In this document: piece by piece, positions 17,837 to 26,200 of the stretch | How the letters are laid out: each line of letters starts with the position of its first letter | Numbering within the stretch: the first letter of the stretch is position 1 | NCBI GenBank assembly: GCA_022824265.1 | Contig: JAJEAG010000091.1 | Location: 1 to 61,441, forward strand | Source: Candidatus Poribacteria bacterium | GTDB taxonomy: Bacteria > Poribacteria > WGA-4E > WGA-3G | DNA: 61,441 bases | Direction of reading: 5' to 3' | Translations under genes and position numbers: made by a program | The notes under the pieces: model-generated | Databases searched by the model: none | Told to the model about the DNA's origin: nothing | Seen by the model: only the letters and a program-made list of their open reading frames with translations

Positions 17837-18415
17837 TTATCCTCCAAGATTAGCGATAAGTTTTGAAATAGGTTTGTCTGAGTTGGCGGAAATACGTACG
17901 GCGAAACGTTCGCGGATATCTTCAGATGTGCGTTCTATCGTAAAATCACTATCTCCATACATCTGTTCAAGTACAGGTTCAAGGTCAGCTTGAATTGCAT
18001 CTGCTGTTTCTGTGGTATTGGGTGCAAGGTTACGGTTGTTTATCATAAATAGGAGATCTGCTCCGTTAAAACGGATCGCTTTTTCCATTTCTTCAGAAGC
18101 TTCAAGAAGTTCGCACTTAGATAACACCTCAGTAAGAGCTTGACGAATTTTATCTGTGCTATCCCCATCAACATCATGCTTCCTATTGTACAGAAATCCT
18201 GGTTGATGGAATGCGTTGTCAATACTATAGTTGGCTTGTTTCAAAATCAATAGTACACCAGGACCAGCATCAACGTGGGAATAATCCGCATAGTTTAGGA
18301 AATCTTCGGAATCCGCTTCTTCCATCCATCGGTTAAAAACCTTGATGAAGTTGGTGTGGTTAATAATGCTATCTTCGGTTGCAAAAACCTTAATGTTAAT
18401 CTGCTGTAAATCCAT
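17837..18415 (-). CDS. Unknown protein ending in Gly-Gly, coupled to the E1-like gene
   Basis: Not recognised. The protein has 192 residues, is acidic and has no signal or membrane segment. A conserved-looking core reads YADYSHVDAGPGVLLILKQ, GFLYNRKHDVDG and NNRNLAPNTTET. It ends NLGG, as sulfur carriers and ubiquitin-like proteins do, and lies directly upstream of a ThiF/MoeB-like gene. However, the two Gly codons (GGA GGA) are also the Shine-Dalgarno of that gene, so the ending may be forced by the ribosome-binding site. At 192 residues it is about twice the size of MoaD or ThiS. Confidence 0.8.
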   Translation of the reverse strand: MDLQQINIKVFATEDSIINHTNFIKVFNRWMEEADSEDFLNYADYSHVDAGPGVLLILKQANYSIDNAFHQPGFLYNRKHDVDGDSTDKIRQALTEVLSKCELLEASEEMEKAIRFNGADLLFMINNRNLAPNTTETADAIQADLEPVLEQMYGDSDFTIERTSEDIRERFAVRISANSDKPISKLIANLGG

Positions 18416-18491
18416 TCTCTGAAAATAATCCTTTCGTGAGTTTAGGTAATTGGAGATATTATCTAACTCTTGAATATTTATCGGAACTCAA

Positions 18492-18737
18492 TTATGTAAG
18501 TGAAAGTTCTCCGACATTTTGTCCGTCAACGCTTACCACGGTAACCTTGGCTGCATCTATCCAGTAAATTTCTCCTGCTCCATCACAAACGCAAACCATA
18601 GCGTATTCACCTTCGTCTACATCCGCCATAAGATTACCAAAAAAGATATTCGGCTTTGAAGACTGAAATACCCCAAAACCTGTACCGAGTAAGCAGTAAT
18701 TTTTGCCTGTGTTATCATGTCTTACAATCGTTGCCAT
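18492..18737 (-). CDS. Small protein of unknown function, first gene of the E1-like group
   Basis: Not recognised. It has 81 residues and appears beta-rich (YCLLGTGFGVFQ, then EGEYAMVCVCDGAGEIYWI). GAGGAAA precedes the ATG at 18737. It lies about 76 bases upstream of the Gly-Gly protein on the same strand. It does not end in Gly-Gly, so it is not an obvious carrier. It may be a small binding partner of the next two products. Confidence 0.7.
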   Translation of the reverse strand: MATIVRHDNTGKNYCLLGTGFGVFQSSKPNIFFGNLMADVDEGEYAMVCVCDGAGEIYWIDAAKVTVVSVDGQNVGELSLT

Positions 18738-19430
18738 CTATTTTTCCTCAAGTATGTTATATTTAACCAACAAGTAGTAGGTATTTTTGCTAAGTAATTT
18801 AATTTGAATTAAAAGAATGAAAATGCGATTTTGTTTCTATTTATAGTAGTGAATATTAGAATCTATTATACTGTAAATTGTATGAAAAGTCAAACTGTAA
18901 TCATACTAATATGCCATAGGCATTCAATTGTTGATTTTTATGTCTGAATTGCGGATTATTGAGTCTTTTATTCTACATCCCATTATTTTGGGCATGGTTG
19001 TTGCGAGGTTGATATAGGTTTCGGGTTGTTTGCGTGTCATGAATTTTTCATGAAATTTTACTGCGAATTTTTGTGTTTTGCTTGTAAATACATCGGTTTT
19101 TGCTCCTTCTAAAAACGCACAAAAAACGGGTGTTTTTTGCACATTTGTGCGTTTTGATATTTGGGGTTATGCCAGTCTGGAACTGGGTTTATAGGGGTTT
19201 TTGAAAATTCTGAGTTTTTCATTTTTTGTGCGTTTTTTATTTGCTTAATTTTGGTCGGTTTTTGGTGGATGTTTTTTGGGTGACGGGTGTCGGTTTTTGT
19301 TGTGAATGTGGATTGTAGCCGGTTTCTGTTTTTCATAGTGATAGTATTGTAACAGGTGTTTGGAGAGGATGGAAGGGATTGTAGAGTTTGGAACAATATG
19401 TTTCATGTATGTTTGGGGTAGTTTTCAGTA
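18738..19430. other. Non-coding region with strongly strand-biased G/T-rich tract
   Basis: No convincing gene. From about 18930 to 19345 the plus strand is markedly rich in T and G and poor in A and C, with many TTTTTGTG and GCGTTTTTT runs. Two minus-strand open frames here (18924-19142 and 19109-19396) have odd, Lys/Thr/Asn-rich translations without a recognisable domain and probably reflect the skew. TGTCTGAATTGCGG near 18940 matches one arm of the foldback at 5796. Confidence 0.5.
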
Positions 19431-19576
19431 TTGTCTGAACCAGGATTTTCAGGATTATGAGTTAGCGAGTATATATTCCGTTGCAAAGGATAAAGGCTAC
19501 CTTTTGCAAAGGAACATTGGCATACAAATCTCTTATCCTGAAAATCCTGTAATCCTGAAAATCCTGGTTCAGACAA
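19431..19576. repeat. Foldback element with perfect 26-bp terminal inverted repeats
   Basis: The ends at 19431-19456 and 19551-19576 are exact reverse complements (each contains CTGAACCAGGATTTTCAGG or its complement). The interior includes GCAAAGGAACATTGGCATAC. A related copy in opposite orientation lies at about 44648-44825, and an end fragment near 24384. It encodes nothing. Confidence 0.75.
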
Positions 19577-20005
19577 ACATGCCGAAGGTGCTTCGCATGC
19601 TCCGACCTACGGGACTGTATGTAAACATGTGAGCGAGGCGACCTCGCTCCTACGATAATGTAAGAAGTGTTGTGAGAATGCAGGCGAGACGACCTCCGCC
19701 TCTACGGCATGTAAGGGACGCAACGAATTATGCGACTAAAAACGCATCACTTCCTTAAATTGACACTTATGGGGCGATTTCCTAATCACACCGAACACTA
19801 CAAGAAACAAAAAATATCCAATTGGAGTGAAGTATCAAAATAAGTCTACATTTTCTGTGAATCAACGCCGAATACACTTTTGGTATTCGGCGGGAGCGAT
19901 TTCCGAATCGCGACGATACTCACTGATAGTCGGGAATCGGAGTTCCCTCCTACATTTCTAAATGTCCCATTAATTCTAAAGTTCACTATATACAAATAAT
20001 TTACA
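19577..20005. repeat. Cluster of dispersed intergenic repeat fragments
   Basis: No gene. Pieces of shared repeat modules are visible: GCTCCGACCTACGGGACTGT, AGCGAGGCGACCTCGCTCC (19633-19651, an inverted repeat), GACGCAACGAATTATGCG and TAAATTGACACTTATGG, the core of the larger foldback elements. Segment 19858-19952 holds further palindromes such as CCGAATACACTTTTGGTATTCGG. Confidence 0.5.
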
Positions 20006-21046
20006 TCAATCTGTTTGCTTGATGTGTGCCCATAGGACAGCAAGTTTATCCAATGGAAACACTGCAAGCGGACCACTTACCCAATCAGGTTCCAAGTCGT
20101 CTGCTGGATGATGCGTCAGATTTGTCAATTTCCTATTGATAAGGTTATAGCGATAAATCTCAAAATTGGATTCTGGACCAGTTCCGCCCTTGTGTATATT
20201 TAAAAGCACTGTTCGGTCATCTTTTATCCAGCAACCATTAACGAGCGCATATATCTTGGGAAAATTGTGTATATTAACATTTCCTGTAACCAAATCATGA
20301 ATAACTAAACGAGTAGCGACGGGACGTTCTTTCACTATAGGAGTTAGTTTTTGTTCATGTTCTGAATACATAATATATCTACCAGAAGGAGACCATCTCG
20401 GTACATACCGCCAAATAATATTTTCTCCTCCATTAGGTAGGCTGAGCCGATTTTTCTGTCTCCCCTCCGGATTCATGATCCAGATATTCTCACCGTCCTC
20501 CCCTATATGATGATAAGTTATCTTTTTTCCATCGGGGGACCAATCCATTCTATCGGAGAACCCTTTACCAAGGTTATCAGTTAGTTGCTTCACGACACCG
20601 TTTTTCAAGTTAACAACATAAATATCCCACTCTCCAGCGCGTTTACTATTGAATGCAATATATTTGCCGTCCGGTGACACGTTAGGATGTCTATCGGTAG
20701 GATGGTTATCCATAAAGCGAATTTCCTCTTGACTTTTTACATTAAGAATAAGAAATTCAGCATTGAATACAGTGCCTTGTCCTTGTGATAAATCTCTTTC
20801 AAATACAATCCGTATGCCATCTGGAAACCAGTTTGGTTTTTTGTCATAAAAATCTGGATTCGATATTCTGCGGACATTAGTCCCATTATCGTCCATCGCA
20901 TAGATATGATAGGCAGTATCCCCTTCACGTTTTGACGTAAATGCAATTTTGGCTTGTAAACTTTGCAAAACAAAGATGCCTGAAAGAAGAAGAATAGCGA
21001 GACATATACCTGTACGATAACGTGCCTGAAAATGTTTATATCTCAT
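20006..21046 (-). CDS. Secreted TolB-like beta-propeller (PD40 repeats) protein
   Basis: This protein of about 346 residues begins with a signal peptide (MRYKHFQARY, then a hydrophobic stretch ending SLQA). The mature part has six or so PD40 repeats as in TolB: IAFTSKREGD, ISNPDFYDKKPNWFPDG, PNVSPDGKYIAFNSKR, MDWSPDGKKITYH, RWSPSGRYIMYS. These repeats form a propeller that usually binds partner proteins. The start at 21046 is chosen because AAGGAG sits seven bases upstream and the signal peptide then begins properly; the frame opens earlier at 21070. The TolB N-terminal domain is absent. Confidence 0.87.
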   Translation of the reverse strand: MRYKHFQARYRTGICLAILLLSGIFVLQSLQAKIAFTSKREGDTAYHIYAMDDNGTNVRRISNPDFYDKKPNWFPDGIRIVFERDLSQGQGTVFNAEFLILNVKSQEEIRFMDNHPTDRHPNVSPDGKYIAFNSKRAGEWDIYVVNLKNGVVKQLTDNLGKGFSDRMDWSPDGKKITYHHIGEDGENIWIMNPEGRQKNRLSLPNGGENIIWRYVPRWSPSGRYIMYSEHEQKLTPIVKERPVATRLVIHDLVTGNVNIHNFPKIYALVNGCWIKDDRTVLLNIHKGGTGPESNFEIYRYNLINRKLTNLTHHPADDLEPDWVSGPLAVFPLDKLAVLWAHIKQTD

Positions 21047-21064
21047 AAGAAAACTCCTTTTGGG

Positions 21065-21098
21065 ATACACAGGTGTCTTGATAAGAACACCTGTGTAT
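21065..21098. terminator. 12-bp perfect hairpin
   Basis: ATACACAGGTGT (21065-21076) pairs with ACACCTGTGTAT (21087-21098) across a ten-base loop. It lies between a gene remnant (stop at 21121, minus strand) and the TolB-like gene, and may be the terminator of the former. Confidence 0.45.
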
Positions 21099-21120
21099 AG
21101 AACAGAACAATTAAGCCTAT

Positions 21121-21340
21121 TTAGATTCTCGCTTCAACACAACCTGTTGCTTCCCATTCATCCTGAATATCTGGTCGATCAATTCTTGAAGCTGAAACAA
21201 CGGCTCGTGCTTCACCCCGCAGCGTCCTACCTTTCAGAAGCCTTTCTTCAAAAGAATACCCCATGGTGTAGGTAGACGAACCGGTTGCACCAGGATCCAG
21301 TGCATAGCCTGACCACTGAATTGGCGTATTATTAGACTTT
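21121..21340 (-). pseudogene. Orphan C-terminal gene fragment
   Basis: The minus strand here translates without stops to a protein-like tail of about 70 residues: NTPIQWSGYALDPGATG, then YSFEERLLKGRTLRGEAR, then VVSASRIDRPD, ending GCVEARI. Upstream of it the frame closes and no start or body is found. It looks like the leftover 3' end of a deleted gene. The family was not recognised. A 47-residue frame from the ATG at about 21264 could still be translated. Confidence 0.4.
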
Positions 21341-21344
21341 ATAA

Positions 21345-22004
21345 CGAATTAACCGTTAATTTTAGTTAGTTTCTGTTAGTTAAACTTGTATCAATCTACA
21401 ATCGATATATCTTATACCATTAAGACTTATTATTCGGTGCAAAAGGATGCATAAAATGAAAATCGACAAATATTGTATAATCGCTTCAATACTTTAGTAG
21501 AACTTCGGGAAGTTGCCATCACGAAAAACAACACTCAGAACTTTTGATGTGGCATTAGATACTATACCTAATAATCAAAGGTCAAACCACTTTTTTCATG
21601 GTAGCACTGAGCGTCCGAACTTGCGTCCAAAGAACCGAAAACTCAAAAAGCATATTATTGTGGCACAAGGAAACAGCACATCACAGATTAAATTATGATA
21701 ATGTTTGAATCTCGGATTACACAGATACCACAGATTAACGCGGGTTATTGTGTTTTAGGTATCGGATCCGTTGGGTATGTTTATAACCTTTCGCTCCGCT
21801 AACACTGAATAATACAAACTGGAATGTTTTTGATATAAAAGAGAAGAATGTTATGTGAATGGTATATCATGTCGAAGGTTACTTCTCTCGCTTCGACCTA
21901 AGCGTGTCAAGTCGGGCTTCGTAAGCGAGATCCGATATACAATTTAAACTGGTTGCAATATATGTGCTGATATTATACAATAACGCACAAGTTTTTGAGA
22001 ATTT
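21345..22004. other. Non-coding intergenic region
   Basis: No supported gene. A plus-strand open frame at 21513-21698 (61 codons) lacks a domain or ribosome-binding site. Segment 21868-21940 contains the dispersed-repeat phrases GTCGAAGGTTACTTCTCTCG and TTCGACCTAAGCG. The remainder is AT-rich. Confidence 0.4.
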
Positions 22005-22020
22005 TAGGAGTACTTCCCAA

Positions 22021-22971
22021 ATGTTAAAAGCTGGATTTATCGGTGCTGGTGGACGCAGCCAAGGTGCACATTATCCAAGTGTGAACCGCCTTGAAGATGA
22101 TGTTGAAATGTCCGCAGCATGTGAACTTGATGAGGGGAAACTCTCTCAGGTCGCACAGAAGTATGAATTTCCGCATACCTTCACTGATCACAAAAAGATG
22201 TTAGATACAGTGGATTTAGATGTCGTTTATTGTGTGATGAACGAAAGGTGGATTTTGCAACCCGCACTGGACTGCCTTAACGCTGGAAAACATCTGTTTA
22301 TTGAGAAACCACCTGGGAAAACGAGTGATGAGACTCAGCAATTGTTGAAGGCAGCAGTTGCTAATGATGTCTATTGTATGGTCGGATTCCAACGTAGATT
22401 CGCTGCTGTTACACGGGAAGCAATGCGACGAGTATCTGAAAAAGGTCCTGTTTCGTTAGCAGTTACAACATTCAACAAACAGATGATTGGTGGTAACAGA
22501 GAATTTACAACAACGCTTTGGAATGATGTTTGCCACGTGGTTGATCTACTTCGTTATATGGCGGGTGGAGAACCTGTTGAGGTTACTGCACATCGTGACA
22601 CATTCGGTGCAGAGCAACGCAACTTCTACACGGCATTTGTGCGTTTTGACAATAATGTCACTGGCGTCCTATTTGGTAATCGTGCATCGGGTGGACGTGT
22701 TCTACGCTCGGAATTACACGGTGTTGGCATCGGTTGTTATATGAAGATACCTGAAGAGATTGAAATTTATGACAATAACCAGAGGAATGTTATGGGAGGA
22801 TGGGAAGTTGACGGTGTTGACGAACGCGATGGTGCAAGTTATGAAGGTGTTCTCACGATGCATGAACACTTTGTAGACTGCGTGCGGAATAAAAAAGTTC
22901 CGCTTACGGATCTACGCGATGTCATTCATTCTATTCACCTTGTTGACCAAATTGAAGGTCCTTTACCTTAA
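22021..22971 (+). CDS. Gfo/Idh/MocA-family oxidoreductase
   Basis: This 316-residue NAD(P)-dependent oxidoreductase has the dinucleotide-binding start KAGFIGAGGRSQGAHY, the family-defining HLFIEKPPGKT with its catalytic Lys, and GFQRRFA. The C-terminal half is the usual beta-sheet substrate domain. Members oxidise or reduce cyclic polyols and sugars. The start is the ATG at 22021, with AGGAG upstream; the frame extends to 21964 but adds no domain. A PhyH-type dioxygenase gene follows after 21 bases and is likely co-expressed. Confidence 0.92.
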   Translation: MLKAGFIGAGGRSQGAHYPSVNRLEDDVEMSAACELDEGKLSQVAQKYEFPHTFTDHKKMLDTVDLDVVYCVMNERWILQPALDCLNAGKHLFIEKPPGKTSDETQQLLKAAVANDVYCMVGFQRRFAAVTREAMRRVSEKGPVSLAVTTFNKQMIGGNREFTTTLWNDVCHVVDLLRYMAGGEPVEVTAHRDTFGAEQRNFYTAFVRFDNNVTGVLFGNRASGGRVLRSELHGVGIGCYMKIPEEIEIYDNNQRNVMGGWEVDGVDERDGASYEGVLTMHEHFVDCVRNKKVPLTDLRDVIHSIHLVDQIEGPLP

Positions 22972-22992
22972 TCTATATCAGGAGGAAAATGG

Positions 22993-23856
22993 ATGCTGGA
23001 TGAACGTCATCTCCAACATCAAATAACTGATGAACAACTTTGTGCCTTAAATGCTGAAGGTTATTTCATTGTTGAGGACGCGCTGCCGTTAGAACTTGTT
23101 GTGCAGTTAGAGGAACGTGTTGATACAATATATAAGACACATTTAGATGCTGAGTATGACCCGTATAGAAAAAAGCAGATGACTGCACACGACAATTTTT
23201 TCTATCCGAATTTTCTTGGAAAGGATCAACTCTTCGTCAATGTGTTGGATTGGTATAAAACCTTTCCGAAGGTATGGGGCATTTTAGGTTGGAATATCTA
23301 CTCATATCATAGTCATTTTATTATCACACCCCCACGACCAGAGGCTTCTCGTGGCAATGCCTCTCCACTCGGTTGGCATCAAGATAGTGGTCGTGTGAAT
23401 ATTGAAATTGAGAGTTCACCACGTCCGCGTTTATCCATCAAGGTTGTATATTGGTTATCGGACTGTTCGCTGCCCGGACGAGGAAATTTCTATGTGATTC
23501 CGGGTAGTCATTTATGGGACAAATTAGAACGTCCGCAGGACAATTCGCTTCCTGAAGGTGCTACTGCGGTGTGCTGTAAACCCGGTGATGCGGTCTTTTT
23601 TGATAGACGTATTTGGCATTCACGTAGTGAAAACGATTCTGACATTACACGGAAGGGTCTATTTTATGGGTATGGATATCGTTGGTTACGCAGTAAAGAC
23701 GATATGACTATCCCACAAGATTTATTTATCCAGAATGATCCAATTCGTCAACAATTGCTTGGTGGTGGCACGAATGCTAATGGTCATTTTTCTCCAAAAG
23801 ATGCTGATGTTCCGTTGAAGGTATGGCTTGAGGAGAAGGGTGTTATATCCAGTTAA
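22993..23856 (+). CDS. Phytanoyl-CoA dioxygenase (PhyH) family protein
   Basis: This 287-residue Fe(II)/2-oxoglutarate-dependent oxygenase of the PhyH family forms a double-stranded beta-helix. The iron ligands are His and Asp in GWHQDSGR and the distal His in RIWHSRSEN, with the 2-oxoglutarate Arg nearby. Other marks are YWLSDCSLPGRGNFYVIPGS and PGDAVFFDR. The substrate is unknown. Pairing with a Gfo/Idh gene suggests oxidation of a sugar-like or small organic compound. AGGAGG precedes the ATG. Confidence 0.92.
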   Translation: MLDERHLQHQITDEQLCALNAEGYFIVEDALPLELVVQLEERVDTIYKTHLDAEYDPYRKKQMTAHDNFFYPNFLGKDQLFVNVLDWYKTFPKVWGILGWNIYSYHSHFIITPPRPEASRGNASPLGWHQDSGRVNIEIESSPRPRLSIKVVYWLSDCSLPGRGNFYVIPGSHLWDKLERPQDNSLPEGATAVCCKPGDAVFFDRRIWHSRSENDSDITRKGLFYGYGYRWLRSKDDMTIPQDLFIQNDPIRQQLLGGGTNANGHFSPKDADVPLKVWLEEKGVISS

Positions 23857-23935
23857 AAATTTGACATTTTGTATAATCTGTGGTATGTTAAAATCACTTC
23901 GTTGTACCATATTTTGATATAGTTAAACGATAGTT

Positions 23936-24382
23936 GTACCAATACTAAACGATTATGTCCCATTATTTCGTAGGTCGGAGCGAGCGTAGCGACCTCCATA
24001 GGCGTCAATTTAAGAACCTGTCTCTTGTGGTAGTTCCTTGTCTGACCGATTTCAGACTTCACACCTTTCGCACCGCTGGTGCTTTGGGTTTTTGTTGTAT
24101 TAGGTTCTACACACCTTTCGCACCACTGGTGCTAAGATATGCTTTGCTAAAGCCTCGGAGAGGCGAAAGGTGTATAGTAAACGTTAATCCTGCTAACAGC
24201 AAGCCCCAGAGGGGCGAAAGGTATATCAGAAGCACTAACGTTACACACTAAATTGACGCTTATGGAGCGAGCGTAGCGACCTCCGACAATGGATACCAAA
24301 TGAAATCTTATGTGTCGGAGGTCGCTACGCTCGCTCCGACCTACAGTTTATTATGACAATCTATCATTTAGAAATGGAATTA
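23936..24382. repeat. Foldback (MITE-like) element, copy A
   Basis: About 450 bases bounded by imperfect inverted arms. The left arm runs from ACCAATACTAAACG through CGTAGGTCGGAGCG to CATAGGCGTCAATTTAAG, and the right arm mirrors it (TAAATTGACGCTTATGG, CTCCGACCTACAG, ATTTAGAAATGG). Inside are several ACACCTTTCGC/GCGAAAGGT pairs. At 24264-24288 and 24313-24337 there is a perfect 25-bp inverted repeat. The same arms and the inner AAGCCCCAG...GGGGCGAAAGG module recur at 39770-40169. The short open frame at 23955-24251 lies inside the repeat and is not a gene. Confidence 0.7.
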
Positions 24383-24540
24383 TCTGAACCAAGATTTTCA
24401 GGATATGAGGTCACGATTCGGAGATCGCTCCTACAAAAGAAGGCTTAATATTTAAAATAATAAGATTCGGAAAACTGAATGGTTTTGACAAAGAAGTAAT
24501 AACATATTGACTATCTATTACCAATTTTAGAGGTATAAAA

Positions 24541-25554
24541 ATGTTTCAAAAACTAATTATTCAAACTGTTGGAGTCGTGTTTTTATTTACATTGATTCTG
24601 ACTCCAGCAGTCTTAGCGGAGAAAGAAGTGGAAAAACCGAAAGAACTTACTGTTGGCATGGTTGCGCCAGATTTTACACTGAAAGATGAAACTGGCAAAG
24701 ACCGTAATCTTAACGAATTTTTAGGTAAGAAAAACGTTGTACTTGCCTTTTATCCGAAAGACTTTACGGGTGGCTGAACTACCGAACTTCAGTCGCTCCG
24801 GGATAAATTGAGCGACATAGAAAAAACGGAAACTGTTCTGTTCGGTGTCAGTGTTGACTCTGTTGATTCACACAAACGTTTTAGAGAAGAACAAAAGTTT
24901 GGATTTTCACTGCTTGCCGATACTGAATTTGAGGTAAGCAAGCAGTATAGCGGAATTATTGAAAGATTCAACGCATCAAAACGAACGACTTTTATTATTG
25001 ACAAAGCGGGATATATACGTGCTATAGATAAAGATGTGAAAGTAAAAACGCACGGTGAAGATGTCGTTGTCCTACTGAATAAAGTCATTCCTAAGATAGA
25101 AGTTGGACAGTCTGCACCAGATTTTATTGCTAAAGATAGTGAAGGAAAAGAGCACCAACTCAGCAAGTTACAAGAGAAAAAGAATGTTGCATTAGTTTTT
25201 TATCCGAGAGATTTTGGTCGTGGCTGAACGCTCCAAGTTTGCTCGCTCCGTGATGAGTCGAGTAGTTTTGAAAAATACGATGTACAGGTCTTTGGTATTA
25301 CCCACAACGATACTGATTCACACCAGAAATTTACTGAACAGAATAATCTGAATTTCCCTCTGTTGGTAGATACTAACAAGAACCTTGCTTACCTATTTGG
25401 TGCTGCAATTGAGGATAAGGAACGGTACAAGCGGATAACGTTTATTATTGATAAGACAGGTAAGATCGTCAAAATTGACAAAGAGGTGAATCCAGCTACA
25501 CACGGATTAGATTTAGTGAATTACTTCAAGAACAATCCGTCATCCAGTAATTAA
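24541..25554 (+). CDS. Secreted tandem peroxiredoxin with two selenocysteines (UGA at codons 79 and 229)
   Basis: One reading frame runs from the ATG at 24541 to the TAA at 25552-25554 and is broken only by TGA at 24775-24777 and 25225-25227. With both read as Sec it gives 337 residues: a signal peptide ending near AVLA-E, then two AhpC/Bcp-type domains (about 35-180 and 185-335). Each has VG(M/Q)xAPDF, then VxLxFYP(K/R)DF and GG-U-TTE or RG-U-TLQVC, the peroxidatic Cys position of Bcp/PrxQ. Domain 2 also keeps Cys234, five residues on, as the resolving Cys of E. coli Bcp; domain 1 has Gln84 there. The family reduces peroxides; Sec makes this faster. A nonsense explanation is unlikely because both codons hit the same catalytic site. 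Confidence 0.88.
24792..24816 (+). promoter_or_regulatory. SECIS-like hairpin after the first UGA
   Basis: GTCGCTC (24792-24798) and GAGCGAC (24810-24816) form a perfect 7-bp stem with the loop CGGGATAAATT. The loop GG is about 23 bases past the UGA, within the window where bacterial SECIS loops bind SelB. It lies inside the coding sequence, as bacterial SECIS elements do. Confidence 0.65.
25242..25262 (+). promoter_or_regulatory. SECIS-like hairpin after the second UGA
   Basis: CTCGCTC (25242-25248) pairs with GAGTCGAG (25255-25262), leaving one bulged T and the loop CGTGAT. The loop is 22-27 bases past the UGA and contains GU, as bacterial SECIS apical loops often do. The stem shares CGCTC with the first hairpin. 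Confidence 0.6.
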
Positions 25555-26165
25555 TGAATCCTAATAATACCTCACCATTATGGGAACGGATTGCGTTGTG
25601 GACATCAGCAATATTCAGTCCATTTATCATTCCAATAGTAGCGGCTGTTTTCGTAATTCACAAGAATGCTGGAACAACTGAAGAAGTCTTACTATGGATT
25701 GCTGTTGTGGCGATATTTGTAACAGTACTGCCTATAGTAGCAATAGTCTTACTGTTTCGGTTGTCAAAGGTGAGTAATGTACATTTGCACGACAAAGATG
25801 AACGACTGTTACCACTCAGTTTAACAGTCGTCAGTATGATACTAGGGACAATTGTTCTTTATCGTATGAATGCAAATGAGAGAATAATCTGGGTGTGTCA
25901 AGCGTACATTGTCAACAGCGTAGTTTTTTCAGCGATCACACCTTTCTGGAAAATAAGTTTTCACACGAGTGTCGCTACAGGATGTATTATTGTCTTAACG
26001 TTATTCGTCAATTTTATTTATGTATGGCTTTTCCTACTTATTCCGTTGATTGCTTGGGCACGAATTTATCGTAAACGACATACACCACTTCAAACTGTTA
26101 TGGGTACGTTGTTAGCATTTGTGATAACAATGCTCTATTACTATATTCTACCACCATCGGTATGA
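25554..26165 (+). CDS. PAP2-like polytopic membrane protein
   Basis: This 203-residue protein has about six hydrophobic segments. Two short motifs recall PAP2 lipid-phosphate phosphatases: KISFHTSVATG (cf. the PSGH motif) and ARIYRKRHTPLQTVMG (cf. SRxxxxxHxxxD, with the final Asp replaced). The match is to the divergent PAP2-like group, so catalysis is uncertain. Its ATG shares an A with the stop of the selenoprotein gene (TAATG), so the two are translationally coupled. Confidence 0.7.
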   Translation: MNPNNTSPLWERIALWTSAIFSPFIIPIVAAVFVIHKNAGTTEEVLLWIAVVAIFVTVLPIVAIVLLFRLSKVSNVHLHDKDERLLPLSLTVVSMILGTIVLYRMNANERIIWVCQAYIVNSVVFSAITPFWKISFHTSVATGCIIVLTLFVNFIYVWLFLLIPLIAWARIYRKRHTPLQTVMGTLLAFVITMLYYYILPPSV

Positions 26166-26200
26166 TGATGTATACGAGAGATTTTTATGCGAATTTATTA

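Noticed and set aside
18924-19396. Two minus-strand open frames of 72 and 95 codons
   Set aside because: They overlap each other in the T/G-skewed tract, lack a ribosome-binding site and have no recognisable domain.
21513-21698. Open frame of 61 codons
   Set aside because: No ribosome-binding site, domain or neighbour supports it.
23955-24251. Open frame of 98 codons
   Set aside because: It lies wholly inside foldback element copy A and its translation mirrors the palindromic repeats.
24541-25554. Treating the peroxiredoxin as a pseudogene broken by two stop codons
   Set aside because: Both TGA codons lie at the homologous catalytic position of each domain, the frame is otherwise intact for 337 codons, and SECIS-like hairpins follow both.
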